Notes under the pieces: generated by a model | Database searches by the model: none | Told to the model about the DNA's origin: nothing | The model's input: only the letters and a program-made list of their open reading frames with translations | In this document: piece by piece, positions 37,802-46,425 of the stretch | Layout of the letters: every line of letters begins with the position of its first letter | Position numbering within the stretch: the stretch's first letter is position 1 | Translations under genes and position numbers: made by a program | From: Polaribacter sejongensis | GTDB taxonomy: Bacteria > Bacteroidota > Bacteroidia > Flavobacteriales > Flavobacteriaceae | DNA length: 64,000 bases | Assembly (NCBI RefSeq): GCF_038024065.1 | Contig: NZ_CP150667.1 | Span: 310,001-374,000, forward strand | Reading direction: 5' to 3'

Positions 37802-40177
37802 ATGGAATTTAAAATTGAATATCTTACTACTTATTATAAAGAGTTAAAAACAGCACAGAATTATCCTGAAGCTTTCTTGTACGAACTGTTTCTAATAGGT
37901 AAAATAACTAGAGATGAGGTTATTATTGCCGAGGTTACTGAAATTTTAGAAGAATATGGAACTACAGAAATTAACAATGCGTTTAAAACACGTAATAAAC
38001 TTCCTGAAAATGGTGAGGATTCTGGTAAAATAATAAAAACTTTACTTCATTTTGGAACTAAAGATCCATTGTTTCCAATAGGGAAACTTTACAACATGTT
38101 TGAGTTTTCATCACTTTCTATAAGAGACGAAGCTATTGCTCAAAAACTAGAAAAGCAACCTAATCTTATTTCTCGTTTAAATGGTATTACTCACCTAAAA
38201 GTAAGTGATGTCTTTAGCAACGATTTTCCAAAGGAAATTTGTGATATCACTTCTTTAAAGACTTTAGAAATTAAAGGTAATTACCAAGTATTACCCGTTT
38301 CTATAGGGAATTTACAACAACTAGAAAGTGTTACTCTAGAATTATCAAAACTTGTTACATTTCCAGAATCTTTTTGGTCTTTAAAAAATATTAAAAAACT
38401 AGAATTAAGCTACATAGAAACGGAATTCCAAGAGTCACTTCAATTAGAAAAACTAACAAACTTAGAAGAGTTAGATTTTATTTTAGTCAACTTAAAAGAC
38501 GCCTCTCAGTTACAATTACCAACAAGTATAAAAGAAATAAGTTTTATTCGTTTAAAACATTTAACCAAACTTCCTACGTGTATTTCTATGCTTAAAAAGC
38601 TTAAGAAATTCGATTTATATATGTGTCCTAATTTGATTGAAATCCCTAACGGATTCAATCAATTAGACAATTTATTTGTGCTGAAGTTAGATGGCATTCC
38701 TTTAATTAAAACCATTGAAGACCATCAAATATTTACAAAGCATTGTGAATACATAACTTTGGATGATGATTTAGAAATTATACCGGGAAATGAGCCAATT
38801 CTAAATTCTGAACTATTAATTAATGATGTCGAAATCTTAAATTATGTATTCTCGCATCCTGATAGATTTACCAATCTTAAAAAATTAAAAATACAATATA
38901 TTACAGATTTTTCTGATGTATCGCTCGGGTTCGGGAAATTAACAACGCTTAAAGCTATTGATATTCATCAAGGAAGCCAAATGGAAACCTTGTTTAAAAA
39001 TATAGAAAACTGTACGCAACTAAACTATTTAAAATTATACGGTGCTAACATAGAAAGTATTCCAAAAGGTTTAAAAGAATTGCAATACTTAGATTATTTA
39101 TGTTTTAATAGTTGTAGAAGTTTAGTTTTAGAAGCTAAATATTTACCTTCTAAAATTAAAGAATTATATTTATTTGACATTAAAGAATATATTGCAACTG
39201 AAAAATTACTAGAAACAGAACACGCTTATTTTGCTAATTTATCTATTGAAAAACCTAAAGTATTATTTAGCAACTTAATCACTAAAACACTTCATTTTTC
39301 TAGTATTAATGAATCTAAAAATTCGCAAGAAGACTTAACAAAATACTTACCAAAACCAAAAGTATTAACCACACTAAAAGCCTATACAAATACGGAACAA
39401 TTTAAAGATGTACTTAAACATTGTACCAATTTAGAGTATTTGCATTTAGATAATAAGGAAGCTAGCCTTACTGAAATAACTAGTGTAGCTGCACCACATT
39501 TAAATTATTTAAAATTAGATTTTTATAAAGCAGAAAACCTAGAAGCGCTTATTAAAAATATGCCTAAACTAGAAACTTTAGACATAGCGCATTATGATGT
39601 TACAAGTACATTTCCTGAAGTTACATTGCCGTATTTAAAAAATTTAGATTTAAGTTATACTACTTTTAAAACCTTAGAAACCTTAGAAGCACCTGCTTTA
39701 GAATCTTTATACATTGCTTTAAGTTATGAGTTTGGAATGGAAGGCTATGCTAAATTAAATCAGTTTAAAGCCTTGAAAAAACTAAGATTTATGGGAATTG
39801 GTGACGATGTAAATAGTATTCCTGAAAGTATCTCTGAACTAAAATTAACTGAGTTTTTAATACACCATAAATTTGATGTATTACCAGAATTTATTCAAAA
39901 AATAACAACTTTACAAACCTTATCGCTTGGCGGAAACGATTTTATAGATTTACCAACTTGGATTGCCGATTTACCAAAACTAAAGCGTTTAGATATTGAT
40001 GGCTGTAAGTTTGAAAATGCGGTTCCAGAATATTTTAGAAAGTTAAAACTGAAAGAACTTAAATATTATATTGGAAAATTTAATGGTGGAAATATGAATC
40101 CTGATAAATATAAATACTTAATAACGCCAGGTTACACTGAATTGAAAAAAGAGTTTAGCAAAGAAGCTATTGCGTAA
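37802..40177 (+). CDS. Large leucine-rich-repeat protein (copy C)
   Basis: 791 residues, soluble. It has the same three-part plan as the LRR genes at 17156 and 19758: an N-terminal cap (KTAQNYPEAFLYELFLIGK; AFKTRNKLPENG), about 25 LRRs, and a C-terminal cap (YYIGKFNGGNMNPDKYKYL). It is the most diverged of the three and lies 15 kb away on the opposite strand. Its likely promoter again carries the shared operator, which ties it functionally to the other pair. The binding partner is unknown. Confidence 0.88.
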   Translation: MEFKIEYLTTYYKELKTAQNYPEAFLYELFLIGKITRDEVIIAEVTEILEEYGTTEINNAFKTRNKLPENGEDSGKIIKTLLHFGTKDPLFPIGKLYNMFEFSSLSIRDEAIAQKLEKQPNLISRLNGITHLKVSDVFSNDFPKEICDITSLKTLEIKGNYQVLPVSIGNLQQLESVTLELSKLVTFPESFWSLKNIKKLELSYIETEFQESLQLEKLTNLEELDFILVNLKDASQLQLPTSIKEISFIRLKHLTKLPTCISMLKKLKKFDLYMCPNLIEIPNGFNQLDNLFVLKLDGIPLIKTIEDHQIFTKHCEYITLDDDLEIIPGNEPILNSELLINDVEILNYVFSHPDRFTNLKKLKIQYITDFSDVSLGFGKLTTLKAIDIHQGSQMETLFKNIENCTQLNYLKLYGANIESIPKGLKELQYLDYLCFNSCRSLVLEAKYLPSKIKELYLFDIKEYIATEKLLETEHAYFANLSIEKPKVLFSNLITKTLHFSSINESKNSQEDLTKYLPKPKVLTTLKAYTNTEQFKDVLKHCTNLEYLHLDNKEASLTEITSVAAPHLNYLKLDFYKAENLEALIKNMPKLETLDIAHYDVTSTFPEVTLPYLKNLDLSYTTFKTLETLEAPALESLYIALSYEFGMEGYAKLNQFKALKKLRFMGIGDDVNSIPESISELKLTEFLIHHKFDVLPEFIQKITTLQTLSLGGNDFIDLPTWIADLPKLKRLDIDGCKFENAVPEYFRKLKLKELKYYIGKFNGGNMNPDKYKYLITPGYTELKKEFSKEAIA

Positions 40178-40211
40178 CTTCTAATAAGATTTACTATTTA
40201 AAACAAAACTT

Positions 40212-40982
40212 ATGAAAATAGAAAAATTAACTAATAATCGTTCGCCTTACCACGAATTGTTATTTGAGAGTTTTTTAATCGAAAATATAAAGTCGTACGA
40301 GGAACTTATGGACGTTTACCAAACCTATAAACAAAATCATCCTGACAAGACTATAATTTTAACGCTTGATGATTTAGGTCAAGCCGAATATACCAGTGGT
40401 CACGCTTGTGATTGGAATTCTCTTCTGGATACAGAAGGATATGATTTATCTGGACTTGACAAAGCTTGTTATGATGAAGATAACGAGCATTTGGGGCATC
40501 TTTCTACACCATCGGAATATTTCATTATCCGAGAAAACTTTTTGAAACAAACAAAAGGAATTGATTTTAAAAAAGTTTGTGAAAGAAACATAAACAATTC
40601 TGAAGATGATGTTTTAGATTTAGAAAACATGAATGAATCTCCATTAGCTTTTTTAGACAAACAGGTTATTCTTAAAATTCTTCCCGTAGAAAAGTCATAC
40701 GAAGGGCTTACCGGATTTCCGAATGGATATTTTAATGCCGACTTAAGTCCTTTTGAAAATTACGCTTTATCTAAACATTTATTTGAAAAATACAGTCTTG
40801 AACTTTTTGGCATTGGTGCTTCATTTTTAGGATTCAATAAAAATGAAAAGCTGGAAGAAAATAAAGTAAAAGAATTAATTGTTGACTTGGCTAAATTGTA
40901 TAATACAACAGAATCCGAATTTGATAAATTAGCAGAAATCATTAAAGATAAAAATCATTTGTTTTTAAGATATACAGAGTAA
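40212..40982 (+). CDS. Hypothetical 256-residue protein
   Basis: Soluble and acidic. Not recognised with confidence. The second half contains LTGFPNGYFNADLSPFENYALSK and FGIGASFLGF, a pattern reminiscent of proteins in immunity or DUF4253-like groups, but I cannot assign it. It starts 34 bases after the LRR copy C stop, ends before a strong hairpin, and is therefore the last gene of the 37385-40982 unit. Confidence 0.7.
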   Translation: MKIEKLTNNRSPYHELLFESFLIENIKSYEELMDVYQTYKQNHPDKTIILTLDDLGQAEYTSGHACDWNSLLDTEGYDLSGLDKACYDEDNEHLGHLSTPSEYFIIRENFLKQTKGIDFKKVCERNINNSEDDVLDLENMNESPLAFLDKQVILKILPVEKSYEGLTGFPNGYFNADLSPFENYALSKHLFEKYSLELFGIGASFLGFNKNEKLEENKVKELIVDLAKLYNTTESEFDKLAEIIKDKNHLFLRYTE

Positions 40983-41059
40983 TTATTAGTAATAAAAACA
41001 GTAGATAACTCTATTTCGGATAAAACTTTATATACCAGTAATAAAACTGTTTAGAATAA

Positions 41060-41096
41060 AAATAGCAGGTTTCTTTTTAAAAGAAACCTGCTATTT
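41060..41096. terminator. Bidirectional terminator
   Basis: AAATAGCAGGTTTCTTTT pairs with AAAAGAAACCTGCTATTT in a near-perfect 16- to 18-bp stem. It sits between the converging 40212-40982 gene and the minus-strand DUF4168 gene and can serve both. Confidence 0.9.
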
Positions 41097-41117
41097 GGTT
41101 TAATATAAAATAAGAGT

Positions 41118-41584
41118 TTAATACTCTTTTTCCTGACGCTTTTCCATAATAGTCTGTAACCTTTGTTGAAGACTTGTATCTTCTTGAATCTTAGCAGCTA
41201 ATGCTTCAAACTTCTTTATAGAAATTCCTGTAGATTCTATACTTGCAATTGCATTTTTCTCTAGTTCAGGTTGCATTTTTTCTATTTAGTAGTTATATTT
41301 TCATGCTTCTTTTTTTCTACATCAGTTGCATCTGATTTTTTATTTGGATCCATCTTAGCTTGTTGGATTTCATTGAAACGTTCGATCTCTAATCCTTCTT
41401 CTTGTAGAATGGACATCATTTTTTGTTGAGATTGTTGATTCAGAACTTGAACCTCCGTATAAGCATCAGCAAATTGCACTAATTCTTTATCCGAAATATC
41501 TTGTTGTTCTTGTGCTGTAAGACTCATAGATCCACAGATGAACACGAATAAAAATAATTTTTTGATTTTAAATGACTTTAACAT
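41118..41584 (-). pseudogene. DUF4168 secreted protein split by a one-base frameshift
   Basis: The first frame (41282-41584) encodes a signal peptide (FVFICGSMSLTAQ) and the first DUF4168 half (VQFADAYTEVQVLNQQSQQK; RFNEIQQAKMDPNKKSDATD) and stops after HENITTK. The second half continues at once in another frame (MQPELEKNAIASIESTGIS; TSLQQRLQTIMEKRQEKEY) to a stop at 41118. Adding one A to the AAA run next to 41285 joins them as TTKIEKMQPELEK, which restores the family's usual two-repeat length. So the gene is either a recent pseudogene or hit by a sequencing error. Function of the family is unknown; it is exported. Confidence 0.8.
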
Positions 41585-41607
41585 AGTTTTAATTTTTAAG
41601 ATTTATT

Positions 41608-41615
41608 CAAACTTA
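41608..41615 (-). promoter_or_regulatory. -7 box of the DUF4168 gene
   Basis: The minus strand reads TAAGTTTG, a full TAnnTTTG match, 23 bases upstream of the ATG. The shared 16-bp operator is not present upstream. Confidence 0.5.
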
Positions 41616-41772
41616 AAAGTTATATTATGTACAGCCAATTATAACAGCCTTATTAACATTATTTTATTATTATTTGTCAAAAAATTATATTTTTTTTAAG
41701 AGATGAGGCTACTATTAAATCAGGAATATGGTTTTAATAGTGTGTATCAGAAGAAACAGATATTACAACAAA

Positions 41773-41809
41773 AAAAAGCCCAATTATAAAATTTATAATT
41801 GAGCTTTTT
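41773..41809 (-). terminator. Terminator of the immunity-like operon
   Basis: AAAAAGCCCAATTATAAA and TTTATAATTGAGCTTTTT form a long stem with one wobble, with T runs on both sides. It lies 27 bases beyond the stop of the last minus-strand gene of the 41836-47172 run. Confidence 0.8.
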
Positions 41810-41835
41810 AATTACTTACGATACGTAATTAAAAT

Positions 41836-42267
41836 TTATTCTGAATAGGCTTTTATTAATTTGTATAAAGTCATTTTTGTTTTAAATAGACCACCATCAT
41901 CATGACGAAAAATATAAAGTGTTTTACTATCATGTCTATCTATAAATAACAAATCCCCTTCGCTATTTTTACCAATAGTTATACTGGCTGATAACATTAA
42001 CATTGACCACTGTTTTCCTTTCTGATCGTAAATTGTAGGTCCTAAAATGTCTTTCAGTGAGTTTGCATAAGCTCTTAAGGCACGAGCTTCGCTCACTTCC
42101 ATACCATCAATATTTGTTAATGAAATCATCTTTTCAAAACTATATAGTTTAAAATCTTCATCTTCTAGAGTAACTGTTCTCGGTTTTTCTGAAATAAAAT
42201 CTCTATAATTTTTTCTAAACAAGTTTTTAGCAAGGTCAATGCTTTCTATAATAAAATCTGTACTCAT
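41836..42267 (-). CDS. Hypothetical 143-residue protein, possibly SUKH-like
   Basis: Soluble. The C-terminal half (MLMLSASITIGKNSEGDLLF; DRHDSKTLYIFRHDDGG) resembles the end of SUKH/SMI1-KNR4-type immunity domains, where a small 'iG.n..GD.l..D' core is common. The N-terminal half is not typical, so this is a weak call. It is the last gene of a nine-gene minus-strand run, 18 bases after the endonuclease V-like gene. Confidence 0.6.
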   Translation of the reverse strand: MSTDFIIESIDLAKNLFRKNYRDFISEKPRTVTLEDEDFKLYSFEKMISLTNIDGMEVSEARALRAYANSLKDILGPTIYDQKGKQWSMLMLSASITIGKNSEGDLLFIDRHDSKTLYIFRHDDGGLFKTKMTLYKLIKAYSE

Positions 42268-42285
42268 AATTATATTTTTTTAATA

Positions 42286-42795
42286 TTAGTTCTTTATATT
42301 TTCTTTAGTTTTTGTATCTACAATCTGTAGTAATGTTGGCATTCTAAATTTACCGTGCATTCGTTCTATGGCGTGGCAAATCTCCTCTTTATCAACTCCA
42401 ATAGTGGTCACATACAATGGCTTTTTACTTTCGCCACGAATCACTTCTTTAAATACAGATGTTTTAGACACAAACTCAGATTTAGCAATACCAACAACCG
42501 GAATTTTGGCTTCTAAATATTGGTGCAAATAGCCACCTAAACCCAAATGTTTTTCTTCTAGAATAACGTAACCATCAACGATAATTAAGTCTACTTCTTC
42601 TAAATTCACTTGTTTAAGGAGACTTAAAATACACGGTAATTCGCGTTTGTAAAAAGATCCTGGTTCATACGGTTCTACACCTTCAATAATATCTGTGTAA
42701 ATTTGTATTGGCTCGTCATCTTCCCAGTCATTAAAGCTTACCGCAATTGTTTTCGCCTTTCCGTCGTAATAATAAGTATCAAAAGCAAGTTTCAT
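42286..42795 (-). CDS. nfi: Divergent endonuclease V-like protein
   Basis: 169 residues, shorter than the usual ~220. Family features are an N-terminal Asp in AFDTYYYDG, a YEPGSFYKRE block matching YVPGFLSFRE with the metal-binding Glu, VDGYVILEEKHLGLGGYLHQ matching the DGHG-type block with Asp, VVGIAKSEF matching IGVAKS, and a C-terminal MHGKFRMPTLLQIVD. Endonuclease V cuts near deoxyinosine in DNA or inosine in RNA. The shortened loops and the changed DG-Y (instead of DGHG) suggest changed specificity. It sits among immunity-like genes rather than repair genes. Confidence 0.75.
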   Translation of the reverse strand: MKLAFDTYYYDGKAKTIAVSFNDWEDDEPIQIYTDIIEGVEPYEPGSFYKRELPCILSLLKQVNLEEVDLIIVDGYVILEEKHLGLGGYLHQYLEAKIPVVGIAKSEFVSKTSVFKEVIRGESKKPLYVTTIGVDKEEICHAIERMHGKFRMPTLLQIVDTKTKENIKN

Positions 42796-42806
42796 AATTG
42801 TTGTTT

Positions 42807-43265
42807 TTATCCTTTTTTATTTTGATGTTCGTAATAACTCAATGCTTCAGCTCTCACTAAATCGGTATAATTCTTATTTTCAGAAATCGATTTTAATAAA
42901 TCGATATGTTTTTTACGTTCCTGTTCTTTTAAACGATTGATAAATCGATTCAATAAAAGGGTAGTAGTAATCGTTCCGTTTTCGGTATTGAATTTCAGTA
43001 ATTCAGCATCATAAATCTTGTAGTCTGGCTTGTCTATATGTTCTATAAAATGGATGAAAGAAAAATCTTCTTCTAACTCTGGATCTTGCCGTTTTAGAAA
43101 ATCAAAAAGTACTTGAATCAATTGTTTTTTTTGAGAACTTGTAAACGTTTTTACATCGATTAATTTGTCTCCAATAGCATCAAAGAATTCACTAATTTCA
43201 TAATCTTCCATATCATCATTGACATCGAAGTTTTGAATTTTTATGATGGCATTTTCTAAATGCAT
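42807..43265 (-). CDS. Hypothetical 152-residue helical protein
   Basis: Soluble, almost all alpha-helical and strongly charged (ISEFFDAIGDKLIDVKTF; LLNRFINRLKEQERKKHI). The C-terminal TDLVRAEALSYYEHQ looks like a HEAT-type helix, so it may be a small HEAT-like repeat protein. I do not recognise a named family. It is 11 bases upstream of the endonuclease V-like gene in the same run; a helical repeat immunity protein is one possibility. Confidence 0.65.
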   Translation of the reverse strand: MHLENAIIKIQNFDVNDDMEDYEISEFFDAIGDKLIDVKTFTSSQKKQLIQVLFDFLKRQDPELEEDFSFIHFIEHIDKPDYKIYDAELLKFNTENGTITTTLLLNRFINRLKEQERKKHIDLLKSISENKNYTDLVRAEALSYYEHQNKKG

Positions 43266-43333
43266 ATTGTTATTTTACTATTTGAATTATTACTTGTAAT
43301 AAGAGTCTACTTAAACTTCTTATTTAAATACGT

Positions 43334-43762
43334 TTATTCTCCCTTTTTGTAAAAGCTAAAATTATTCAAATCAATTTCGTAGTTTAAAGCTTTTACATCA
43401 TTAACAGCCGGTTGATGAATACTGACTGTGTTATTTTTCTCATTCCATTTAAAATTTGTAATTCGAGCATAAAATTTTAGTGGAATATAGAATAATGCCT
43501 TCGGATTGCTTTTCTGTAATTTTGATGGAAATGTCCCTTCTTCCTTTAGATTTGGATACACTTTTGTATCAAAAAGGAAAATTTTGCAATAAGCATGATT
43601 ATCAACATTTGCAGATTCCATATATAGTACTAAACTACCATCTAAAGACAGAGAAACATGACTTTCATTTTCTTGAAATTTGGCTCTATTTGTATAATTA
43701 ATGATAGAATATGTTGCTAAACAAACAAGAAATACGGAAAGTAATAGTACTATTTTTTTCAT
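43334..43762 (-). CDS. Hypothetical exported or membrane-anchored protein
   Basis: 142 residues. An N-terminal hydrophobic stretch (about 4-22; IVLLLSVFLVCLATYSIINY) is a signal or anchor; a Cys at 14 lies inside it but no clean lipobox. The rest is beta-rich (HVSLSLDGSLVLYMESANVD; YARITNFKWNEKNNTVSIH). Not recognised. It lies 35 bases after the next lipoprotein gene in the run. Confidence 0.65.
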   Translation of the reverse strand: MKKIVLLLSVFLVCLATYSIINYTNRAKFQENESHVSLSLDGSLVLYMESANVDNHAYCKIFLFDTKVYPNLKEEGTFPSKLQKSNPKALFYIPLKFYARITNFKWNEKNNTVSIHQPAVNDVKALNYEIDLNNFSFYKKGE

Positions 43763-43797
43763 CTAATTGAAGTTTTTAACTTGTGGAATGATATTTT

Positions 43798-44472
43798 TTA
43801 ATTACTTATTAAATCATAAACATTGTCATCGTTCACTTCTGAAATAGGTATTAATAGTTTGTCTAAATTGCTCGTTTTGTTTCCATCAATTGTAGAAGTT
43901 CTCTTTTTAGAAATAAAATTGGTACTTGTATTTCCTGCGCCAACATGTGCCGCATTTCCATAATTATTATATTCAGCACCAATTAACATATAGTCTTCAT
44001 AGCTGTTTTGATATCTGAATTTTAATTCATAATCATGTCGCATCGATTGATGTTTTATACTAATTATATTTGTGTCTGTGACTGCAATTCTAGTATCTGG
44101 ATTTGTATAAATAAAAGAATAGGTTAGGTTACCTGTTTCATTTTTCAAGATAAAAGAACCGTCTTTCTGTCCTTCAAATATGGCAAGTTTTACGCTCGTT
44201 GCATTTGAATATTTTTCTTTCTTAGTTCCGTTTGCTATTAATATTACATAATCAAGAATGTCATCTGTATTTAAATCTGCCTTTATTTTATTAGACTCAT
44301 TTCCAGAAAAAACAACTTCATATCCATCAGGAATAAAGTTGTCTACATCATTTTCTTTGACAATAATATTTTCTTTAGGCACTATTTCTTGCTTTGAAGT
44401 CTTAGTCGATTTTTTAGTGTTATTACAAGAAAAGAAGACAATTGAAATGATTAATACGTATAATTTATGCAT
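43798..44472 (-). CDS. Hypothetical lipoprotein with a VCBS/FG-GAP-like segment
   Basis: 224 residues. Lipoprotein signal with lipobox FFSC (Cys about 16). The segment KADLNTDDILDYVILIANG follows the D-x-N-x-D-x-x-x-D pattern seen in calcium-binding FG-GAP/VCBS repeats, and a beta-rich body follows. I cannot name a family. A relative in outline is the protein at 46426-47172, which has similar FNADNLKDIKI and DFNKDGIFETITM segments. It is part of the same minus-strand operon, so two secreted beta-proteins flank the intracellular ones. Confidence 0.68.
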   Translation of the reverse strand: MHKLYVLIISIVFFSCNNTKKSTKTSKQEIVPKENIIVKENDVDNFIPDGYEVVFSGNESNKIKADLNTDDILDYVILIANGTKKEKYSNATSVKLAIFEGQKDGSFILKNETGNLTYSFIYTNPDTRIAVTDTNIISIKHQSMRHDYELKFRYQNSYEDYMLIGAEYNNYGNAAHVGAGNTSTNFISKKRTSTIDGNKTSNLDKLLIPISEVNDDNVYDLISN

Positions 44473-44530
44473 TGAATAGGTTTAGATGTTTTAATTACAA
44501 ATTAGGCTTATTTTATCTTTTGTAAAAGTT

Positions 44531-45136
44531 TTATTCTATTGAATCTTCTGTAATAAAATGAAATTTATTGTCTATAAGCATTTGTAAATACGCATCAAAA
44601 CTATCTGCAATTACTTCAAACTCATTTGGATCATGAAGAAACCTCACTACTTGACCTATTTTTCCTTTTTCAGAAGGACTATAATCTATGTAAAGTTGAG
44701 ACGTTCCGCCGTTATTTGTACAATCTGAAAAATGAAGCCAATTAAGATCTTTTGCTTTTTTTAAGATTTTTTCATCGATGTCCACGATATCATATTCTCC
44801 ATATAAATAGTCTTGAAAATTATATGGTGCATCACCTTGATTTTTTAAAATTTGCTGAGACGATAATAAGTAATATTGACATTTAGATAAATCAGAACCC
44901 AATAAGGTAAAAGCAATATCTTCGTCACCATACGTTCTCCAATACGTACCATCTACATATTGCAATAAATCAATTAACGCCTTAGGAATAGTAGGACAAT
45001 CGGCTTTCAATTCATCTAAATTTTCTTGAGAGGCACCGTGTTTTATATTTTCAAAATGATCCCAAATTTCTTTTCCTTTAGCATTGTAATAGGCCTTTTT
45101 AAGACTTGATATGTAATTGTCTGCTATTGTTTTCAT
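44531..45136 (-). CDS. SMI1/KNR4 (SUKH) family protein
   Basis: 201 residues. The SUKH core is clear (about 30-185): IPKALIDLLQYVDGTYWR near the start, then WLHFSDCTNNGGTSQLYIDY and KGKIGQVVRFLHDPNEFEVI, which match the family's 'W..f.......lyiD..P...G..GQVI' pattern. SUKH domains are best known as immunity proteins against contact-dependent and polymorphic toxins, and also occur in regulatory proteins. No toxin gene is adjacent. It lies 21 bases downstream of the 45158-45559 gene... in transcription order, within the nine-gene minus-strand run. Confidence 0.88.
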   Translation of the reverse strand: MKTIADNYISSLKKAYYNAKGKEIWDHFENIKHGASQENLDELKADCPTIPKALIDLLQYVDGTYWRTYGDEDIAFTLLGSDLSKCQYYLLSSQQILKNQGDAPYNFQDYLYGEYDIVDIDEKILKKAKDLNWLHFSDCTNNGGTSQLYIDYSPSEKGKIGQVVRFLHDPNEFEVIADSFDAYLQMLIDNKFHFITEDSIE

Positions 45137-45157
45137 CTCGAATTTTGTTTTAATTTT

Positions 45158-45559
45158 TTACTTATTTTCAATTATAAATTCTAGTACATCAGAATTCATT
45201 ATATGGTTATAAGTTCCGTTTTGTAGTTCTAAGGTATTGATATTAAAATCTGGATGTGTTATCCTATAAACTTTAAATATCTCTCCATTTTTACTCCATT
45301 CAGAAAGGCTTTTTTTTATGGTGTTTTGATTATCCCAAACGTATATTTCACCTAATTTTTTTTCTATAACTCCAAATTTATTAAAGTCGTTTAATGCTCT
45401 GTTATCAGTATTTAGCGCACTAAAAATAATGTCACCATCTTTAATTTTTTCAATAAAAATTGAATTCATATTAGCGCTTTCTTGGTTATTGATAAAGAAC
45501 CAAGAGAGCGCTAATATGGCTAAAAGACCAATAAAAATATATTTGATTTTTGCTTTCAT
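45158..45559 (-). CDS. Hypothetical 133-residue membrane-anchored protein
   Basis: An N-terminal hydrophobic segment (about 5-22; KYIFIGLLAILALSWFFI) anchors a small periplasmic or extracellular domain containing KDGDIIFSALNTDNRALNDF and a C-terminal NTLELQNGTYNHIMNSDVL. Not recognised. Start spacing of 22 bases to the ankyrin/DUF2314 gene and 21 bases to the SUKH gene places it firmly in the operon. Confidence 0.65.
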   Translation of the reverse strand: MKAKIKYIFIGLLAILALSWFFINNQESANMNSIFIEKIKDGDIIFSALNTDNRALNDFNKFGVIEKKLGEIYVWDNQNTIKKSLSEWSKNGEIFKVYRITHPDFNINTLELQNGTYNHIMNSDVLEFIIENK

Positions 45560-45581
45560 TAAAAAATGATGACGATTAATT

Positions 45582-46337
45582 TTATTTTAAAATTGGTATA
45601 AGGTGAGACCAGTTTAGCGCTGTAGCAAAATCGAATGCTGTTTTTCCTGTTTTAGTTTTAGCATTTTTATCTGCACCTAATTCTAATAAAATTCCTACAG
45701 CTATTTTGTTTCCAGCAATGGTTTCTGTGTGTAATCTTGTCATACCATTTTCACCTACAGCAGCTACTACGTCTAAGTTTTCTGTAAAGAAATCTCTAGC
45801 AGGTTTTTCCATTACTTTACTCATTGGGTGCTCAATAAGGTTTTCTTCTTTTTCTTCTTGTTGATGAGCGATTAGAATATTATTATAATCCCCAAAGTTT
45901 AAACCCCAAGCATTATCATGGTTTTCTCTCGCTTTATCTGTCATATCAGAGCGTAGTGCCTGAATGGTATATCCTCCATAAGTTTTACGGTCTATAGATA
46001 ACATCCAATCTGATATTTCTGATACTTTTCTGGTAACGGTATCGCCTTCAGCAACATTTGTCAATTTATTTGGTGCATTTTGTAAAATACCTGTAATAAA
46101 TTCTCCATCAAAATCAATTTCACTAATCCACATGTGTTCTACTAAAGGTTGTTCTTTTCCTTCAATTTTTTGTTGAAAAGGAATTTTTACTAATGCTAAA
46201 TCGTGAGCAGGAACAACTCTTTTAGCTTCCCAATAAATTTCACGCCAAAAGTAATTAAAGGTTGACTGCGCTTTAAGATAAGCAGCTTTCATTTTTGCGT
46301 TTTGTTCGGTGTAGATTACATTATTTTCTTGACTCAT
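45582..46337 (-). CDS. DUF2314 plus ankyrin-repeat protein
   Basis: 251 residues, soluble. A DUF2314-type domain occupies about residues 10-165 (MKAAYLKAQSTFNYFWREIY; VEHMWISEIDFDGEFITG; LQNAPNKLTNVAEGDTV; ISDWMLSIDRKTYGGYTI). Two ankyrin repeats close the protein (about 190-250; ENGMTRLHTETIAGNKIAVG; ELGADKNAKTKTGKTAFDFA). Both domain types are frequent in polymorphic-toxin immunity proteins and in effector recognition. It heads the tightly spaced part of the minus-strand operon, 88 bases after the 46426-47172 gene. Confidence 0.85.
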   Translation of the reverse strand: MSQENNVIYTEQNAKMKAAYLKAQSTFNYFWREIYWEAKRVVPAHDLALVKIPFQQKIEGKEQPLVEHMWISEIDFDGEFITGILQNAPNKLTNVAEGDTVTRKVSEISDWMLSIDRKTYGGYTIQALRSDMTDKARENHDNAWGLNFGDYNNILIAHQQEEKEENLIEHPMSKVMEKPARDFFTENLDVVAAVGENGMTRLHTETIAGNKIAVGILLELGADKNAKTKTGKTAFDFATALNWSHLIPILK

Positions 46338-46425
46338 AATTTCTTTGTTTTTAATTATTTATTTTTATTCAATACTAAAAATTGGATGATTTTGTAAATA
46401 GGAAACAACCTTTCAATTCCCAACT

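Noticed and set aside
42045..42060. Another TTTCAGTGA half-site
   Set aside because: It lies inside the 41836-42267 coding region and no TAnnTTTG-like box occurs 22 bp away on either strand, so it is probably chance.
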